From: Colimorpha sp045576855
GTDB lineage: Bacteria; Bacteroidota; Bacteroidia; Bacteroidales; P3
Length of the DNA stretch: 64,000 nt
Assembly (NCBI GenBank): GCA_045576855.1
Contig: JAZNHG010000052.1
Location: 62,001 to 126,000 of the forward strand
Reading direction: 5' to 3'
In this document: positions 25,920 to 35,183 of the stretch, in pieces
Layout of the letters: the number at the start of each line of letters is the position of its first letter
Position numbering within the stretch: position 1 is the stretch's first letter
Position numbers and translations under genes: made by a program
Notes under the pieces: model-generated
Seen by the model: the letters and a program-made list of their open reading frames with translations, nothing else
What the model was told of the DNA's origin: nothing
Databases searched by the model: none

Positions 25920-28178
25920 TCAGATCTCGACCATCTTCTTCTCGAAACCGGCGACGGTGAGCTGGTCGGGGCTGACGAACCAGAGGGTGTCGTCGTGCAG
26001 CAGGACGGTATCGCGGTCGGGGTTGACGATGCGCTGGCCGCCACGCTCGATGGCGATGATCATAGCGTTGTGCTTCTGTCCGAAGGCGGCCTGCCGGATG
26101 GCCAAGCCGCACAGCGGGCCGCCGGCCTCGACATGGTAGCGGTACATGTGCATCTCGTGGTCGGAGTGGTCGTGCACCAGCATGTCGGCCTCCTTGGTGA
26201 TGTCGGCGCGTATGGCGCTGACCTGCTCGTCGGTACCGATGACGGTGAGCACGTCGTAGGGCATCATGAGGGTGTCGCGCGCAGGCAGGTCGACGATGGT
26301 GTCGCCACGCTCGAGGGTGACTACATTGGCACCATAGCGTTCGCGCAGCTGGGCCTGCTGCAGGGTGAGGCCCGCCAGGGGCGAGGCTGGGGTCATGCGC
26401 AGGCGTTCCATGGAGAATTCGTTCTCCATGCCGGCCGGTATGTGGAACGACGCCTGCGCCTGGCGCGAGTTGAAGTTCTTGGTGAAATGCTCCTCGATTT
26501 GGTTGTAGAATCCGTCGGCGCGACGCGAGAAGAGCACGATGGCGACCACGATGACGGCGATGACCATGAGGAAGCCGACGGCGATATCGACATAACCGGC
26601 CACCACCACACCCACCGAAAATAGGGCCACGAAGTAGCGCAGCACAAGCACGGGTATGACCACGGCCTGCGAGAAGCGGTAGGTGTCGAACATCTCCTTG
26701 ATATGCTTGCGGCTGACGCCCTTGACGGCCACGGCCCAGAGGAAGGGCGACATGAGGGCCAGCGTGCCTATCAGGCCCACCAGGCGGCTCCATATCTGCG
26801 GTATCCGCAGGTCGGCGAAGAGGCGGTCCAGGAAGGGCCGCAGGAGCGAGATGGAGAGCAGCGAGATGGCGGTCAGCACGACGCCGTGGAGCAGCACGGT
26901 GCCCAGGTGTTTCTTCAGGAACATACGGATGCTGAGCCCATTGTCCTCGCCGCTGCGCGAATGGGTGCTATATTCGTCCAGGTGCTTCATCACCCGCGCG
27001 GGTATCTTGGGTTCGAGCCAGCTGTAGAACGGCAGCGCCCCCTTGATCATGTAGGGTGTGACGAAGGTGGTGAGGATAGAGACCGAGACGATGATGGCAT
27101 ACAGGTCGGGGTCGATGACATGGAAGCTGTTGCCCAGGCCGGCGATGATGAAGGAGAACTCACCAATCTGGCAGAAGCAGAAGCCGCTCTGGATGGCGGT
27201 CTTCAGCGGCTTGCCGCTGAGCAGCACGCCGGTGGTGGCGGCGATGGTCTTGAAGAGGATGATACTCAGCGCGATGACCAGGATGGCCCACCACTTCTGT
27301 CCCAGCACGGCGGGCTGGATGAGCATGCCGACGGAGACGAAGAAGACGGCGCTGAAGAGGTTCTTCAGCGGGGTGATGAGGCGGTGGATGACGTCGGCCT
27401 CGATGGTCTCGGCCAGGATGGCGCCCATCACGAAGGCGCCCAGGGCGGTGGAGAAACCTGCCTTGGCGGCCAGCACCACCATGCCGAAGCAGAGGCCCAC
27501 GGCCACCAGCAGCAGCGTCTCTTCGGTCATATACTTGCGCATCCAGCGCAGGAAGGTGGGTATCAAATAGATGCCGAAGACGAACCACACGATGAGGAAG
27601 AAGACCAGTTTGACCATGCTCATCACCAGCTCGCCGCCGTCGAAGGTGCGGCTGACGCTGACGGTGCTCAGCACCACCAGCAGCAGCACGGCCACGATGT
27701 CCTCCACCACCAACACGGCGGTGACCGTGGAGGTGAAGTTCTGCTGTTTTAGCTTCAGGTCGTCGAAGCTCTTGACGATGATGGCCGTGGACGAGATGCT
27801 GAGCATGCAGCCCAGAAAGACACACGACATGTCGCTGAAGCCCAGCAGGTGGCCCACCACATTGCCCACCAGAAACATGATGGCCAGCTCGGTGAGCGCC
27901 GTGATGGCACCCGTGGCGCCTACCTTCTTCAGCTTCTTGATGCTGAATTCCAGGCCCAAGGCAAACATGAGGAACACGATGCCGATGTCGCTCCACACAT
28001 GCACACTGGTCGGGTCGGTGACCACAGGAAACCACTTGAAATAGGGCCCGATAAAAAAGCCCGCCAGAATGTAGCCCAGCACCAAAGGCTGTTTCAACCA
28101 TTTGAATACCACCGTAATTACACCGGCGGTAATCAATATCAACGCCAGGTCCATAAACAAAGCGGGTAAACCTTCCAT
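25920..28178 (-). CDS. CPA2 cation:proton antiporter with TrkA-C domain (KefB/KefC-like)
   Basis: 752 residues. The N-terminal 380 residues form the Na+/H+ or K+/H+ exchanger membrane domain (LKQPLVLGYILAGFFIGPY, DIGIVFLMFALGLEFSIKKLKKVG, a conserved pattern of CPA2), with about 12 segments. A second membrane part (about 430-560) follows. The C-terminal 150 residues contain two TrkA-C-type units (ASPLAGLTLQQAQLRERYGANVVTLERGD and AGGPLCGLAIRQAAFGQKHNAMIIAIERGG). It probably exchanges monovalent cations for protons; the ion is not determined. Its 3' end is 31 bp from the end of the convergent kinase gene. Confidence 0.9.
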   Translation of the reverse strand: MEGLPALFMDLALILITAGVITVVFKWLKQPLVLGYILAGFFIGPYFKWFPVVTDPTSVHVWSDIGIVFLMFALGLEFSIKKLKKVGATGAITALTELAIMFLVGNVVGHLLGFSDMSCVFLGCMLSISSTAIIVKSFDDLKLKQQNFTSTVTAVLVVEDIVAVLLLVVLSTVSVSRTFDGGELVMSMVKLVFFLIVWFVFGIYLIPTFLRWMRKYMTEETLLLVAVGLCFGMVVLAAKAGFSTALGAFVMGAILAETIEADVIHRLITPLKNLFSAVFFVSVGMLIQPAVLGQKWWAILVIALSIILFKTIAATTGVLLSGKPLKTAIQSGFCFCQIGEFSFIIAGLGNSFHVIDPDLYAIIVSVSILTTFVTPYMIKGALPFYSWLEPKIPARVMKHLDEYSTHSRSGEDNGLSIRMFLKKHLGTVLLHGVVLTAISLLSISLLRPFLDRLFADLRIPQIWSRLVGLIGTLALMSPFLWAVAVKGVSRKHIKEMFDTYRFSQAVVIPVLVLRYFVALFSVGVVVAGYVDIAVGFLMVIAVIVVAIVLFSRRADGFYNQIEEHFTKNFNSRQAQASFHIPAGMENEFSMERLRMTPASPLAGLTLQQAQLRERYGANVVTLERGDTIVDLPARDTLMMPYDVLTVIGTDEQVSAIRADITKEADMLVHDHSDHEMHMYRYHVEAGGPLCGLAIRQAAFGQKHNAMIIAIERGGQRIVNPDRDTVLLHDDTLWFVSPDQLTVAGFEKKMVEI

Positions 28179-28274
28179 ATCGTGTGTGTGATTCGGTTTC
28201 GAATAAGTTATAATACAGCATATAACGCATGCCGATACACTTTATTGTATCGCAGGAAAGATATTTTCAAATGG

Positions 28275-28358
28275 TGAGTGATGAATGATGAGTGGTGAAT
28301 GATGAGTGATGAGTGATGAATGATGAGTGATGAGTGATGAATGATGAATGATGAATGA
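28275..28358. repeat. Heptamer array, 12 units (tgaatga / tgagtga)
   Basis: Twelve uninterrupted 7-nt units of two main variants, tgaatga and tgagtga, with one tgagtgg. On the other strand they are cattcat/cactcat. Located between the antiporter gene and the lipoprotein gene, just before the next array. Confidence 0.95.
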
Positions 28359-28380
28359 TGAATACATGCAAACCAAACAC

Positions 28381-28527
28381 TGAACACTGAACACTGAACA
28401 CTAAACACTAAACACTGAACACTGAACACTGAACACTAAACACTAAACACTGAACACTGAACACTGAACACTAAACACTGAACACTGAACACTAAACACT
28501 AAACACTGAACACTGAACACTGAACAC
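28381..28527. repeat. Heptamer array, 21 units (tgaacac / taaacac) with 35-bp higher order
   Basis: Twenty-one uninterrupted units. The two variants are ordered: three tgaacac, two taaacac, three, two, three, one, two, two, three. This 3+2 grouping is a 35-bp higher-order repeat, so blocks of five units have been copied together. The last unit passes into tgataac next to the 28540 element. Confidence 0.95.
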
Positions 28528-28539
28528 TGATAACCTCTG

Positions 28540-28669
28540 CCTGTTGTGACGCGAAAAAACGCCTTTGTAACCCACTGAACCTCAGGTCCCCAACCTACCA
28601 TCGACTTACCAACGACTTACCAACGACTTACCAACGACTTACCAACACCTACTATAGTAGTAGTTGATA
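28540..28669. repeat. Dispersed ~130-bp element, copy 2, with four 11-bp units
   Basis: Matches 4247-4376: head cctgttgtgacgcg, then caacctaccatc, four exact gacttaccaac units, and a closing palindrome CTACTATAGTAG where copy 1 has ATCTACcgcaGTAGAT. The stem is kept although the loop differs. Together with the two heptamer arrays it fills the 600-bp gap 28179-28782; no promoter could be picked out with confidence. Confidence 0.88.
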
Positions 28670-28782
28670 AGGGGTTACGAAGGCTTTTGCCGGTGCATCG
28701 CAGCACCATCGTGTGTACTCCGGGGGAGCAAAATTTGGGGAGGCCGCACAATACGGCGGACGAAAACGCGTTATGGTGGAGT

Positions 28783-29577
28783 ATGAAACAACTTTGCATA
28801 GCGATGACAGCCGTGCTGCTGACGGTCCTGCTGGCGGGATGCCGGCGCGCCGAGGTGTACACGGTGAACATAGAGGTGAGCCCCGCCGGCAGCGGTGTGG
28901 GCGTCGGCGGCGGGCAATACGACAAGGGCGCCAAGCTCCAGATAGGCGCCGAAGCCCGTTCCGGCTACCGCTTCTTCGTCTGGAACGACGGCGTGAGGGA
29001 CAATCCGCGCGAAATCACGGTGAAGCGCAACGTGACCTATACGGCCCATTTCGTGAGCGACGGCGTGCAGCCCGTGCCGGTGCCGACCGACTATGCGGCC
29101 AACTGCACCGTGACGCTGGGCGACCAGCAGTGGGAGGCGCGGGCCGTGCTCTACCGCGACTACACGGACCAGGCCCCCGCGGGCTACCCGACCCTGCTGC
29201 TGCAGGCCATAGCCGCCGCCACCGACAGTATGCCGATGGCCGGCGTGCAACTCTACAACTCGGCCACAAGACAGACGCCCGACACGCATCCGCACATACT
29301 GCTCTGGTATGCCGACAACGGCGACGACTTCTACACCATCGACGGCATCAGCTATCCGCACTGGCTGACCACGGCCAACCAGGTGGACATCAGCGTCACA
29401 GCCCTCGACCTCAACAGCGGCACCGCCAGCCTGCAGGCCACCTCCACCGTGCTCGACATGCGGCAGGAGAGCCGCACCCCCGGCGAGGACCGCGAGACGC
29501 GCATCCTCACCATCAGCATGGACGGCTCCATGCTGCTGGCCGGACAAATCAGCCCCAACGGCCGCCTGCTGCCCTGA
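28783..29577 (+). CDS. Lipoprotein with InlB B-repeat-like domain
   Basis: 264 residues from the ATG at 28783, chosen because it begins the lipoprotein signal (lipobox LLAGC, Cys at about 20). Residues about 25-85 (SPAGSGVGVGGGQYDKGAKL ... SGYRFFVWNDGVRDNPREITVKRNVTYTAHF) match the small beta repeat called Flg_new_2 or divergent InlB B-repeat, which is common in Bacteroidota surface proteins. The rest (about 95-264) has no recognised family. Likely exposed at the cell envelope. It lies between the repeat block and holB and seems to be transcribed alone. Confidence 0.75.
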   Translation: MKQLCIAMTAVLLTVLLAGCRRAEVYTVNIEVSPAGSGVGVGGGQYDKGAKLQIGAEARSGYRFFVWNDGVRDNPREITVKRNVTYTAHFVSDGVQPVPVPTDYAANCTVTLGDQQWEARAVLYRDYTDQAPAGYPTLLLQAIAAATDSMPMAGVQLYNSATRQTPDTHPHILLWYADNGDDFYTIDGISYPHWLTTANQVDISVTALDLNSGTASLQATSTVLDMRQESRTPGEDRETRILTISMDGSMLLAGQISPNGRLLP

Positions 29578-29694
29578 CTCCAGCCAGCACCCACACACCC
29601 GACCGCACCCCCTTCCGCACCCCCGACAGACAACCTCGGCGGGAGAAGTTTTCGTCGCAATGCAGTTTTTTTTCGCTAATATAGAATTTATTTG

Positions 29695-29703
29695 TATATT
29701 TGC
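29695..29703 (+). promoter_or_regulatory. holB operon promoter -7 box
   Basis: TATATTTGC, 20 nt before the holB ATG, in an AT-rich stretch. It likely drives the holB-ricT-gldH-PBP1A transcript. Confidence 0.7.
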
Positions 29704-29723
29704 AAGTTTAACAACGAGAAGCG

Positions 29724-30773
29724 ATGCAGTTTAAAGACATTGTAGGACAACGGGATACGATAAACCGGCTGACGGAAATCATCGACAGCGGGCGCGTGAG
29801 TCACGCCCAGCTGGTGCTCGGCGACGAACGCGACGGGGCCATGCAGGTGGCTTTGGCCTACGTGCAATACCTGTGCTGCAGCCATCGCGTACACCACACC
29901 GAGGGCGACCTGCGGGCCGACTCGTGCGGCCAGTGCCCGCAGTGCAAGAAGATAAGCCAGCTGGTGCACCCCGACCTGCATTTCATCTTCCCCAACCCGC
30001 CCAACGGCTCCTCCTCGGTCAGCGCCGACGACTACATGAAGGAGTACTACGACTTCCTGCGTCAAAGCCAGGCCCTGGGCACACTGGACGACTTCAACCG
30101 CTCGCTGGGGCAGGAGGTGAAGACCTCCATCATCCGCGAGACCGACGCCGCCCACATCGTGCGCCAGCTGGGCATGAAAGCCTACGAGGGCGGATGGCGC
30201 ATGCTCATCCTGTGGCGCCCGTCGAAGATGAACGCCTCGGCCGCCAACGAACTGCTGAAAACCCTGGAAGAGCCGCTGCCGAACACCCTCATCCTGATGG
30301 TGGACCAGAGCGCCGACGAGCTGCTGCCCACCATACGCAGCCGCGTGCAGACCATACGCCTGTCCGACCCCGCCGGAGCCCGCAGCAACGCCACCGACAC
30401 GCTGGCCGGGCAATATGGCCCGCTGCTGGTGGAGTGGCTGAGGCTGCTCTTCAAACTGAAGATGAAGGAACTGAGCGCGCAGGTGGACAAGATGGCCGGC
30501 CTCGGCCGCGAACAGCTGAAGCAACTGCTGGGCTACGCCACAGAGGTGATGCGCGACTGCTTCCTGCACACCGCCGCCGGACTGCCCTGCCGACTCAACT
30601 CGGGCGACCAGCGCTTCGACCAGATGTTCCCCGCCATGATTACACCCAACAATATAGAGCTCATCAACGACGCATTGAACGAGGCCCTCTTCGCCATAGA
30701 GCGCAACGCCAACGGCAAGATAGCACTGATGGAACTGTCGTTCCGCATGAGCAAAGCTTTGAAAAAGAGATAA
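29724..30773 (+). CDS. holB: DNA polymerase III delta' subunit (clamp loader)
   Basis: 349 residues. The opening MQFKDIVGQRDTINRLTEIIDSGRVSHAQLV is typical of delta'. The P-loop is degenerate (GDERDGAMQ), as expected for a non-ATPase clamp-loader subunit. A zinc-type cluster CGQCPQCKK precedes NMHPD-like text (LVHPDLHFIFP), and the sensor region reads NAANELLKTLEEPLPNTLILMV followed by LLPTIRSRVQTIRL. It sits first in the operon with ricT, gldH and PBP1A, which is the usual Bacteroidota order. Confidence 0.93.
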   Translation: MQFKDIVGQRDTINRLTEIIDSGRVSHAQLVLGDERDGAMQVALAYVQYLCCSHRVHHTEGDLRADSCGQCPQCKKISQLVHPDLHFIFPNPPNGSSSVSADDYMKEYYDFLRQSQALGTLDDFNRSLGQEVKTSIIRETDAAHIVRQLGMKAYEGGWRMLILWRPSKMNASAANELLKTLEEPLPNTLILMVDQSADELLPTIRSRVQTIRLSDPAGARSNATDTLAGQYGPLLVEWLRLLFKLKMKELSAQVDKMAGLGREQLKQLLGYATEVMRDCFLHTAAGLPCRLNSGDQRFDQMFPAMITPNNIELINDALNEALFAIERNANGKIALMELSFRMSKALKKR

Positions 30774-30782
30774 CCGAAAGAC

Positions 30783-32423
30783 ATGGAAGAAAAGACCGAC
30801 AAAGAGCTAGAGCAAAAGCAAGAGACCCCGACACAGACCACCACCCCGCTGCCCGACGACGTGGAAGAGGTGGCCAGTGCGGAAGACATAGAGGCATTCA
30901 TGCGCGAACGGCGCAAGGCCCGCGAGGAGAAAAAACACACGGTGGAGCGCGAAAACCCCGAAGTGGAAGAATACATGAGCGAGGAGAACGCGCTGGACCC
31001 CTACATGGAGCCCGACCCGGAGATACCGTGGGTGAAGTACACCGAGCCAGTCTACCTGAGCCGTGGCTGCAACCACTGCCCGAAAAGCTATGTGCCAGTG
31101 AGCCGCTGCGAGCGCCAGAGCTGCTCCAAGGTGACCTCCACCAACTGGCTGACCGGCATCCGCCAACCCACCGAACGCCCCTTCGACTGCGTCGAGGTGC
31201 GCTTCAAAAACAACCACAAAGAGTTCTACCGCTTGCCCGACGGACTGGAAGTGACCGAGGGCGACGTGGTGGCCGTCGAGGGACAGCCCGGCCACGACGT
31301 GGGCATCGTCAGCCTCACCGGCGAGCTGTGCCGCCTGCAGATGCGCAAACACCGCATCAACCCCGAGTCGGACACCATCAAAAAACTCTTCCGCCGCGCC
31401 AAGGAGAACGACATAGAGCGCTGGGACATCTCGCTCCGCGAGGAGGCCAACGCGCTGCTGCGCACCCGCCGCATCGTGCTCGACATGGGGCTGGATATGA
31501 AGGTGAACGATGTAGAGTTCCAGGGCGACCATTCGAAAGCCATCTTCTACTACACTGCCGACGAGCGCGTCGACTTCCGCGAACTAATCAAAGTGCTGGC
31601 CGAAGAATTCCACGTCCGCATCGAGATGAAGCAGATAGGTGTGCGCCAGGAGGCCGGCAAGGTGGGCGGCCTGGGCACCTGCGGCCGCGAGCTGTGCTGC
31701 TCCACCTGGCTCACCAACTTCAAGAGCGTCACCACCAGCGCCGCCAAGACACAGCAAATCATGCCCAACCCGCAGAAGCTGGCCGGGCAATGCGGCAAAC
31801 TGAAATGCTGCCTCAACTTCGAATATGAGGTCTATGCCGACGCACTGAAGAAGTTTCCGCCGGCAGGCCACGCCATACGCTTCCAGAAAGGGCTGGCACT
31901 CTACAAGAAGACCGATGTCTTCCGCGGCATCATGTGGTATGCCTACGAGGGCGAGAACGAACTGATAGCAGTCAAAGCCGAGGACGTGAAGGCCATCATG
32001 GAGATGAACCGCCAGCAGCAGTACCCCGAGCGTCTGGAGGACTACCAGGTGGAACTCATGTCCACCTCCGCCCTGGCATCGGAGGGCAACAGCGAGGAAG
32101 TGGAGCGCGAGATAGCACGCCTCTCCGAAGGAGGCAACGGTGTGGTCGGCGACGACCAGGACCGCCGTGGCGACCAGCGCCGTGCAGCCGACGACCAACG
32201 AGGCCAGCGCAACCGCAACAACCGGCAGCAGCGCGGCGACCGCGACCGCAACAACCGACCCGACCGCAGCGACCGGCCCAACAAGGAGCGCCCGCAGCAG
32301 CCCCGTGGCGACCGTCCCGTCCAGAAAGAACGCCCGCAGCAACAGCGCCGAAGCAACAATAGCAACCCCCGCCGCGAGGATGGCGAACGTCGCTCTGGCG
32401 GTAATCGTGACCGCCGTGGATAA
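30783..32423 (+). CDS. ricT: PSP1-domain regulatory iron-sulfur protein (RicT/YaaT-like)
   Basis: 546 residues, longer than Bacillus RicT (275). The PSP1 core (about 160-320) includes KAIFYYTADERVDFRELIKVLAEEFHVRIEMKQIGVRQEAKVGG-type text and the conserved cysteines GTCGRELCCSTWL and GQCGKLKCCLNFE, which in RicT bind an iron-sulfur cluster and take part in RNase Y complexes. An acidic N-terminal extension and a C-terminal tail of about 100 residues made mostly of R, N, D, Q, G (repeated RGD/RDRNNR words) are added; such RG-rich tails bind RNA in other proteins. It is 9 bp after holB and 1 bp before gldH. Confidence 0.9.
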   Translation: MEEKTDKELEQKQETPTQTTTPLPDDVEEVASAEDIEAFMRERRKAREEKKHTVERENPEVEEYMSEENALDPYMEPDPEIPWVKYTEPVYLSRGCNHCPKSYVPVSRCERQSCSKVTSTNWLTGIRQPTERPFDCVEVRFKNNHKEFYRLPDGLEVTEGDVVAVEGQPGHDVGIVSLTGELCRLQMRKHRINPESDTIKKLFRRAKENDIERWDISLREEANALLRTRRIVLDMGLDMKVNDVEFQGDHSKAIFYYTADERVDFRELIKVLAEEFHVRIEMKQIGVRQEAGKVGGLGTCGRELCCSTWLTNFKSVTTSAAKTQQIMPNPQKLAGQCGKLKCCLNFEYEVYADALKKFPPAGHAIRFQKGLALYKKTDVFRGIMWYAYEGENELIAVKAEDVKAIMEMNRQQQYPERLEDYQVELMSTSALASEGNSEEVEREIARLSEGGNGVVGDDQDRRGDQRRAADDQRGQRNRNNRQQRGDRDRNNRPDRSDRPNKERPQQPRGDRPVQKERPQQQRRSNNSNPRREDGERRSGGNRDRRG

Positions 32424-32424
32424 A

Positions 32425-32907
32425 ATGAGACATACCTTCACCCTGGCACTGCTGGCGGCACTGCTCTTCACCGCCTGCGACGGCAGCGTGTTCTACGACC
32501 ACCGCGAGGCCGTCAACGAGCATGGCTGGCTGCCCACAGAGAGCGTAAACTTCGACGTGGAGGTGCCCGACACCACCACTGTATACCATTTTCTGGTCGG
32601 CGTGCGCAACAGCATCAGCTACCCCTACGCCAACACCTTCTTCTTTCTCACCACCACCTTCCCCGACGGAAGCACGGCCCGCGACACCCTGGAGTTCCCC
32701 CTGGCCGACGCCGACGGGCGCTGGCTGGGCAAGCGCACCGGCCGCTATATCGACACTCGCTTCTACTTCCGCCGCAACGCCCGCTTCCCTATGGAAGGCC
32801 ACTACCGCTTCTCCATCACCAACGGCATGCGCGACAGCGCCATCGCCGGACTTAAGGATGTGGGGCTGCGCATCGAATACAGCAACATGAAACAGAACCC
32901 GTCATGA
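32425..32907 (+). CDS. gldH: GldH-like gliding-motility lipoprotein
   Basis: 160 residues starting MRHTFTLALLAALLFTAC (lipobox FTAC, Cys18), one base after the ricT stop. The body (VFYDHREAVNEHGWLPTESVNFDVEVPDTTTVYHFLVGVRNSISYPYANTFFFLTTTFPDG) fits the GldH family in size, order and the N-x-Y-P-Y-x-N-T-F pattern. GldH belongs to the gliding/type IX secretion gene set, although many non-gliding Bacteroidota keep it. Its stop overlaps the PBP1A start (ATGA). Confidence 0.87.
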   Translation: MRHTFTLALLAALLFTACDGSVFYDHREAVNEHGWLPTESVNFDVEVPDTTTVYHFLVGVRNSISYPYANTFFFLTTTFPDGSTARDTLEFPLADADGRWLGKRTGRYIDTRFYFRRNARFPMEGHYRFSITNGMRDSAIAGLKDVGLRIEYSNMKQNPS

Positions 32908-35147
32908 CAAAGAAAGACAAAGGCAAACCCAAATACCTCAAGACCTTGTGGCTCATCTTCGGCGGCCTCTGGGTCTTTGTGTTCCTCTTCTTCACCCTCC
33001 TCTCGATGGGATGGCTGGGCTTCATGCCCTCATTCGAGGAACTGGAGAACCCCCGCAGCCTGCAAGCCTCGGAGGTCATCAGCGACGACGGCGTGGTGCT
33101 GGGCTTCATCGGTCTGGAAAACCGCAGCAATGTCACCTACGACCAAATCTCGCCCAACCTAATCAATGCCCTCATCGCCACCGAAGACGTGCGCTTCTAC
33201 AAGCACAGCGGCATTGACAGCCGCAGCCTCTTCCGCGTGCTCTTCAAAACAGTCATCGGCCGCCACGGTTCTTCGGGCGGCGGCAGCACCATCACCCAGC
33301 AGCTGGCCAAGAACCTCTTCCCCCGCGGCAAGCGTTCCAAGCTGGGTGTGGTCTACGTGAAACTCAAGGAGTGGGTCGTCGCCGTCAAGCTGGAACACAA
33401 CTACTCCAAACAGGAAATCCTGGCCATGTATTTCAACACCGTGGATTTCGGCAGCAATGCCTACGGTGTGAAAACCGCCTGCAAGACCTTCTTCGACAAG
33501 AGCCCCGCCGAAGTGAATGTCGACGAGGCCGCCCTGCTGGTAGGACTGCTCAAGGCACCTACCTACTACAGTCCCATACTCAACCCCGACCGTGCCCTCA
33601 GTCGCCGCAACACCGTTTTGCACCAGATGAACAAATACGACTATCTGAGCGACGAGGACTACGTCATCTACAGCGAGAAGCCCATCGACATGAGCCACTA
33701 CACGCCCCAGAGCCACAACGACGGACTGGCCACCTATCTGCGTGAATACCTGCGCACATACATGAAAGACTGGTGCAAACACCACCGCAAGAAAGACGGC
33801 GAATACTACGACGTGCACCGCGACGGACTGAAAATATACACCACCATTGACAGCCGCATGCAGCGCCATGCCGAGCAGGCCGTGCGCAAACACTTCAGCG
33901 AGGAGATACAGCCCGCCTTCGAACGCGAGCTCAAGGCCCGCAAAGGCAACCCCTTCTGCGACATCAGCAAGGAGCAGCAGGACCGCTTCCTCACCCAGGC
34001 CATGAAGAACAGCGACCGCTACCGCGCCCTCAAGGCCGAAGGTCTCAGCCAGAAGGACATACGCGCCCGATTCGACGAGAAGGTCAAGATGCGCGTCTTC
34101 ACCTGGAAGGGCAACCGCGACACAGTGATGTCGCCCTGGGATTCGCTGCTCTACTACAAGAAATTCCTCAATGCGGGCCTGATGAGCGTCGAACCCGGCA
34201 CAGGATACGTACGCGCCTATGTGGGCGGCATCAACTACCGCTACTTCAAGTACGACAACGTGCAGAGCCACCGTCAGGTGGGCTCCACCTTCAAACCCTT
34301 CGTCTACACTATGGCCCTGCAGGACCTTGGTATGTATCCTTGCACCGAGGTGCCCAACTCGCAGGTGTGCTTCGAGGTGTGGGGCCAGCCCGACTGGTGC
34401 CCGAAGAACAGCACCCATGAACGCGAGGACGAGATGGTGACCCTCAAGTGGGCTCTGGCTCACTCGGTCAACTGGGTGTCTGCCTACCTCATGAAGCAGG
34501 GCTCGCCCGAGCAGGTAATCAACATAGCCCGCAAGATGGGTGTCCGCAGCCCCATCGACGCCGTGCCCGCCATCGCCGTCGGCACACCGGAAATCACCGT
34601 CTACGAGATGGCTGGCGCTATGGCCACATTTGCCAACAAGGGAGAATACGTCGAGCCCATCTTCGTCACCCGTATCGAGGACAACAAAGGCATGGTGCTC
34701 GAACGCTTCACACCCCAGCGCTCCGAGGCCCTCGACGAGCAGACGGCCTACATGATGCTCGAGCTCATGAAGGGAGTGGTGCAGAGTGGTACCGGCGTAC
34801 GACTCAACTACCGCTACAAGCTCAACCAGTATTCCACCGCCATCGCCGGCAAGACAGGCACCACGCAGAACAACTCCGACTGCTGGTTTGTCGGCATCAC
34901 GCCCCGGCTGGCCACCGCAGTGTGGACCGGCGGCGAACTGCGCTCCATCCACTTCCGCAACATGACCTACGGCCAGGGCGCCGCTATGGCTCTGCCCATC
35001 TTCGCCTACTACATGCAGGGCATCTACCAGGATCCTGCCATCAAATTCTACCGCGGCGACTTCGAGCGCCCCGCTGTCCCCATCGAGATGGACTGCTCCA
35101 ACTTCCAGCAGGAAATAGAAAACGAAGGCTTCGACTGGGACTTCTAG
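32904..35147 (+). CDS. Class A penicillin-binding protein (PBP1A-like)
   Basis: 747 residues, bitopic with one N-terminal membrane segment (about 15-37). The glycosyltransferase domain has ATEDVRFYKHSGID and GGSTITQQLAKNL; the transpeptidase domain has the SxxK motif in GSTFKPFVYTMAL, an SxN-type motif in AHSVNWVSAY and KTG in IAGKTGTTQNNSDCWFVG. It polymerises and cross-links peptidoglycan in the periplasm. The start overlaps gldH by 4 bp. The sequence is complete and ordinary for the family. Confidence 0.96.
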   Translation: MTKKDKGKPKYLKTLWLIFGGLWVFVFLFFTLLSMGWLGFMPSFEELENPRSLQASEVISDDGVVLGFIGLENRSNVTYDQISPNLINALIATEDVRFYKHSGIDSRSLFRVLFKTVIGRHGSSGGGSTITQQLAKNLFPRGKRSKLGVVYVKLKEWVVAVKLEHNYSKQEILAMYFNTVDFGSNAYGVKTACKTFFDKSPAEVNVDEAALLVGLLKAPTYYSPILNPDRALSRRNTVLHQMNKYDYLSDEDYVIYSEKPIDMSHYTPQSHNDGLATYLREYLRTYMKDWCKHHRKKDGEYYDVHRDGLKIYTTIDSRMQRHAEQAVRKHFSEEIQPAFERELKARKGNPFCDISKEQQDRFLTQAMKNSDRYRALKAEGLSQKDIRARFDEKVKMRVFTWKGNRDTVMSPWDSLLYYKKFLNAGLMSVEPGTGYVRAYVGGINYRYFKYDNVQSHRQVGSTFKPFVYTMALQDLGMYPCTEVPNSQVCFEVWGQPDWCPKNSTHEREDEMVTLKWALAHSVNWVSAYLMKQGSPEQVINIARKMGVRSPIDAVPAIAVGTPEITVYEMAGAMATFANKGEYVEPIFVTRIEDNKGMVLERFTPQRSEALDEQTAYMMLELMKGVVQSGTGVRLNYRYKLNQYSTAIAGKTGTTQNNSDCWFVGITPRLATAVWTGGELRSIHFRNMTYGQGAAMALPIFAYYMQGIYQDPAIKFYRGDFERPAVPIEMDCSNFQQEIENEGFDWDF

Positions 35148-35155
35148 TCGGCAAG

Positions 35156-35183
35156 AGTTATGAGATATGAGTTATGAATTAAG
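35156..35183. repeat. Heptamer array, 4 units (agttatg)
   Basis: Units agttatg, agatatg, agttatg, aattaag. The rlmN start codon at 35167 and its first residues (MSYELRV) lie in the array. Confidence 0.7.

Noticed and set aside
28275..28527. Possible CRISPR array
   Set aside because: Units are 7 nt and contiguous with no spacers; no cas genes in the window.
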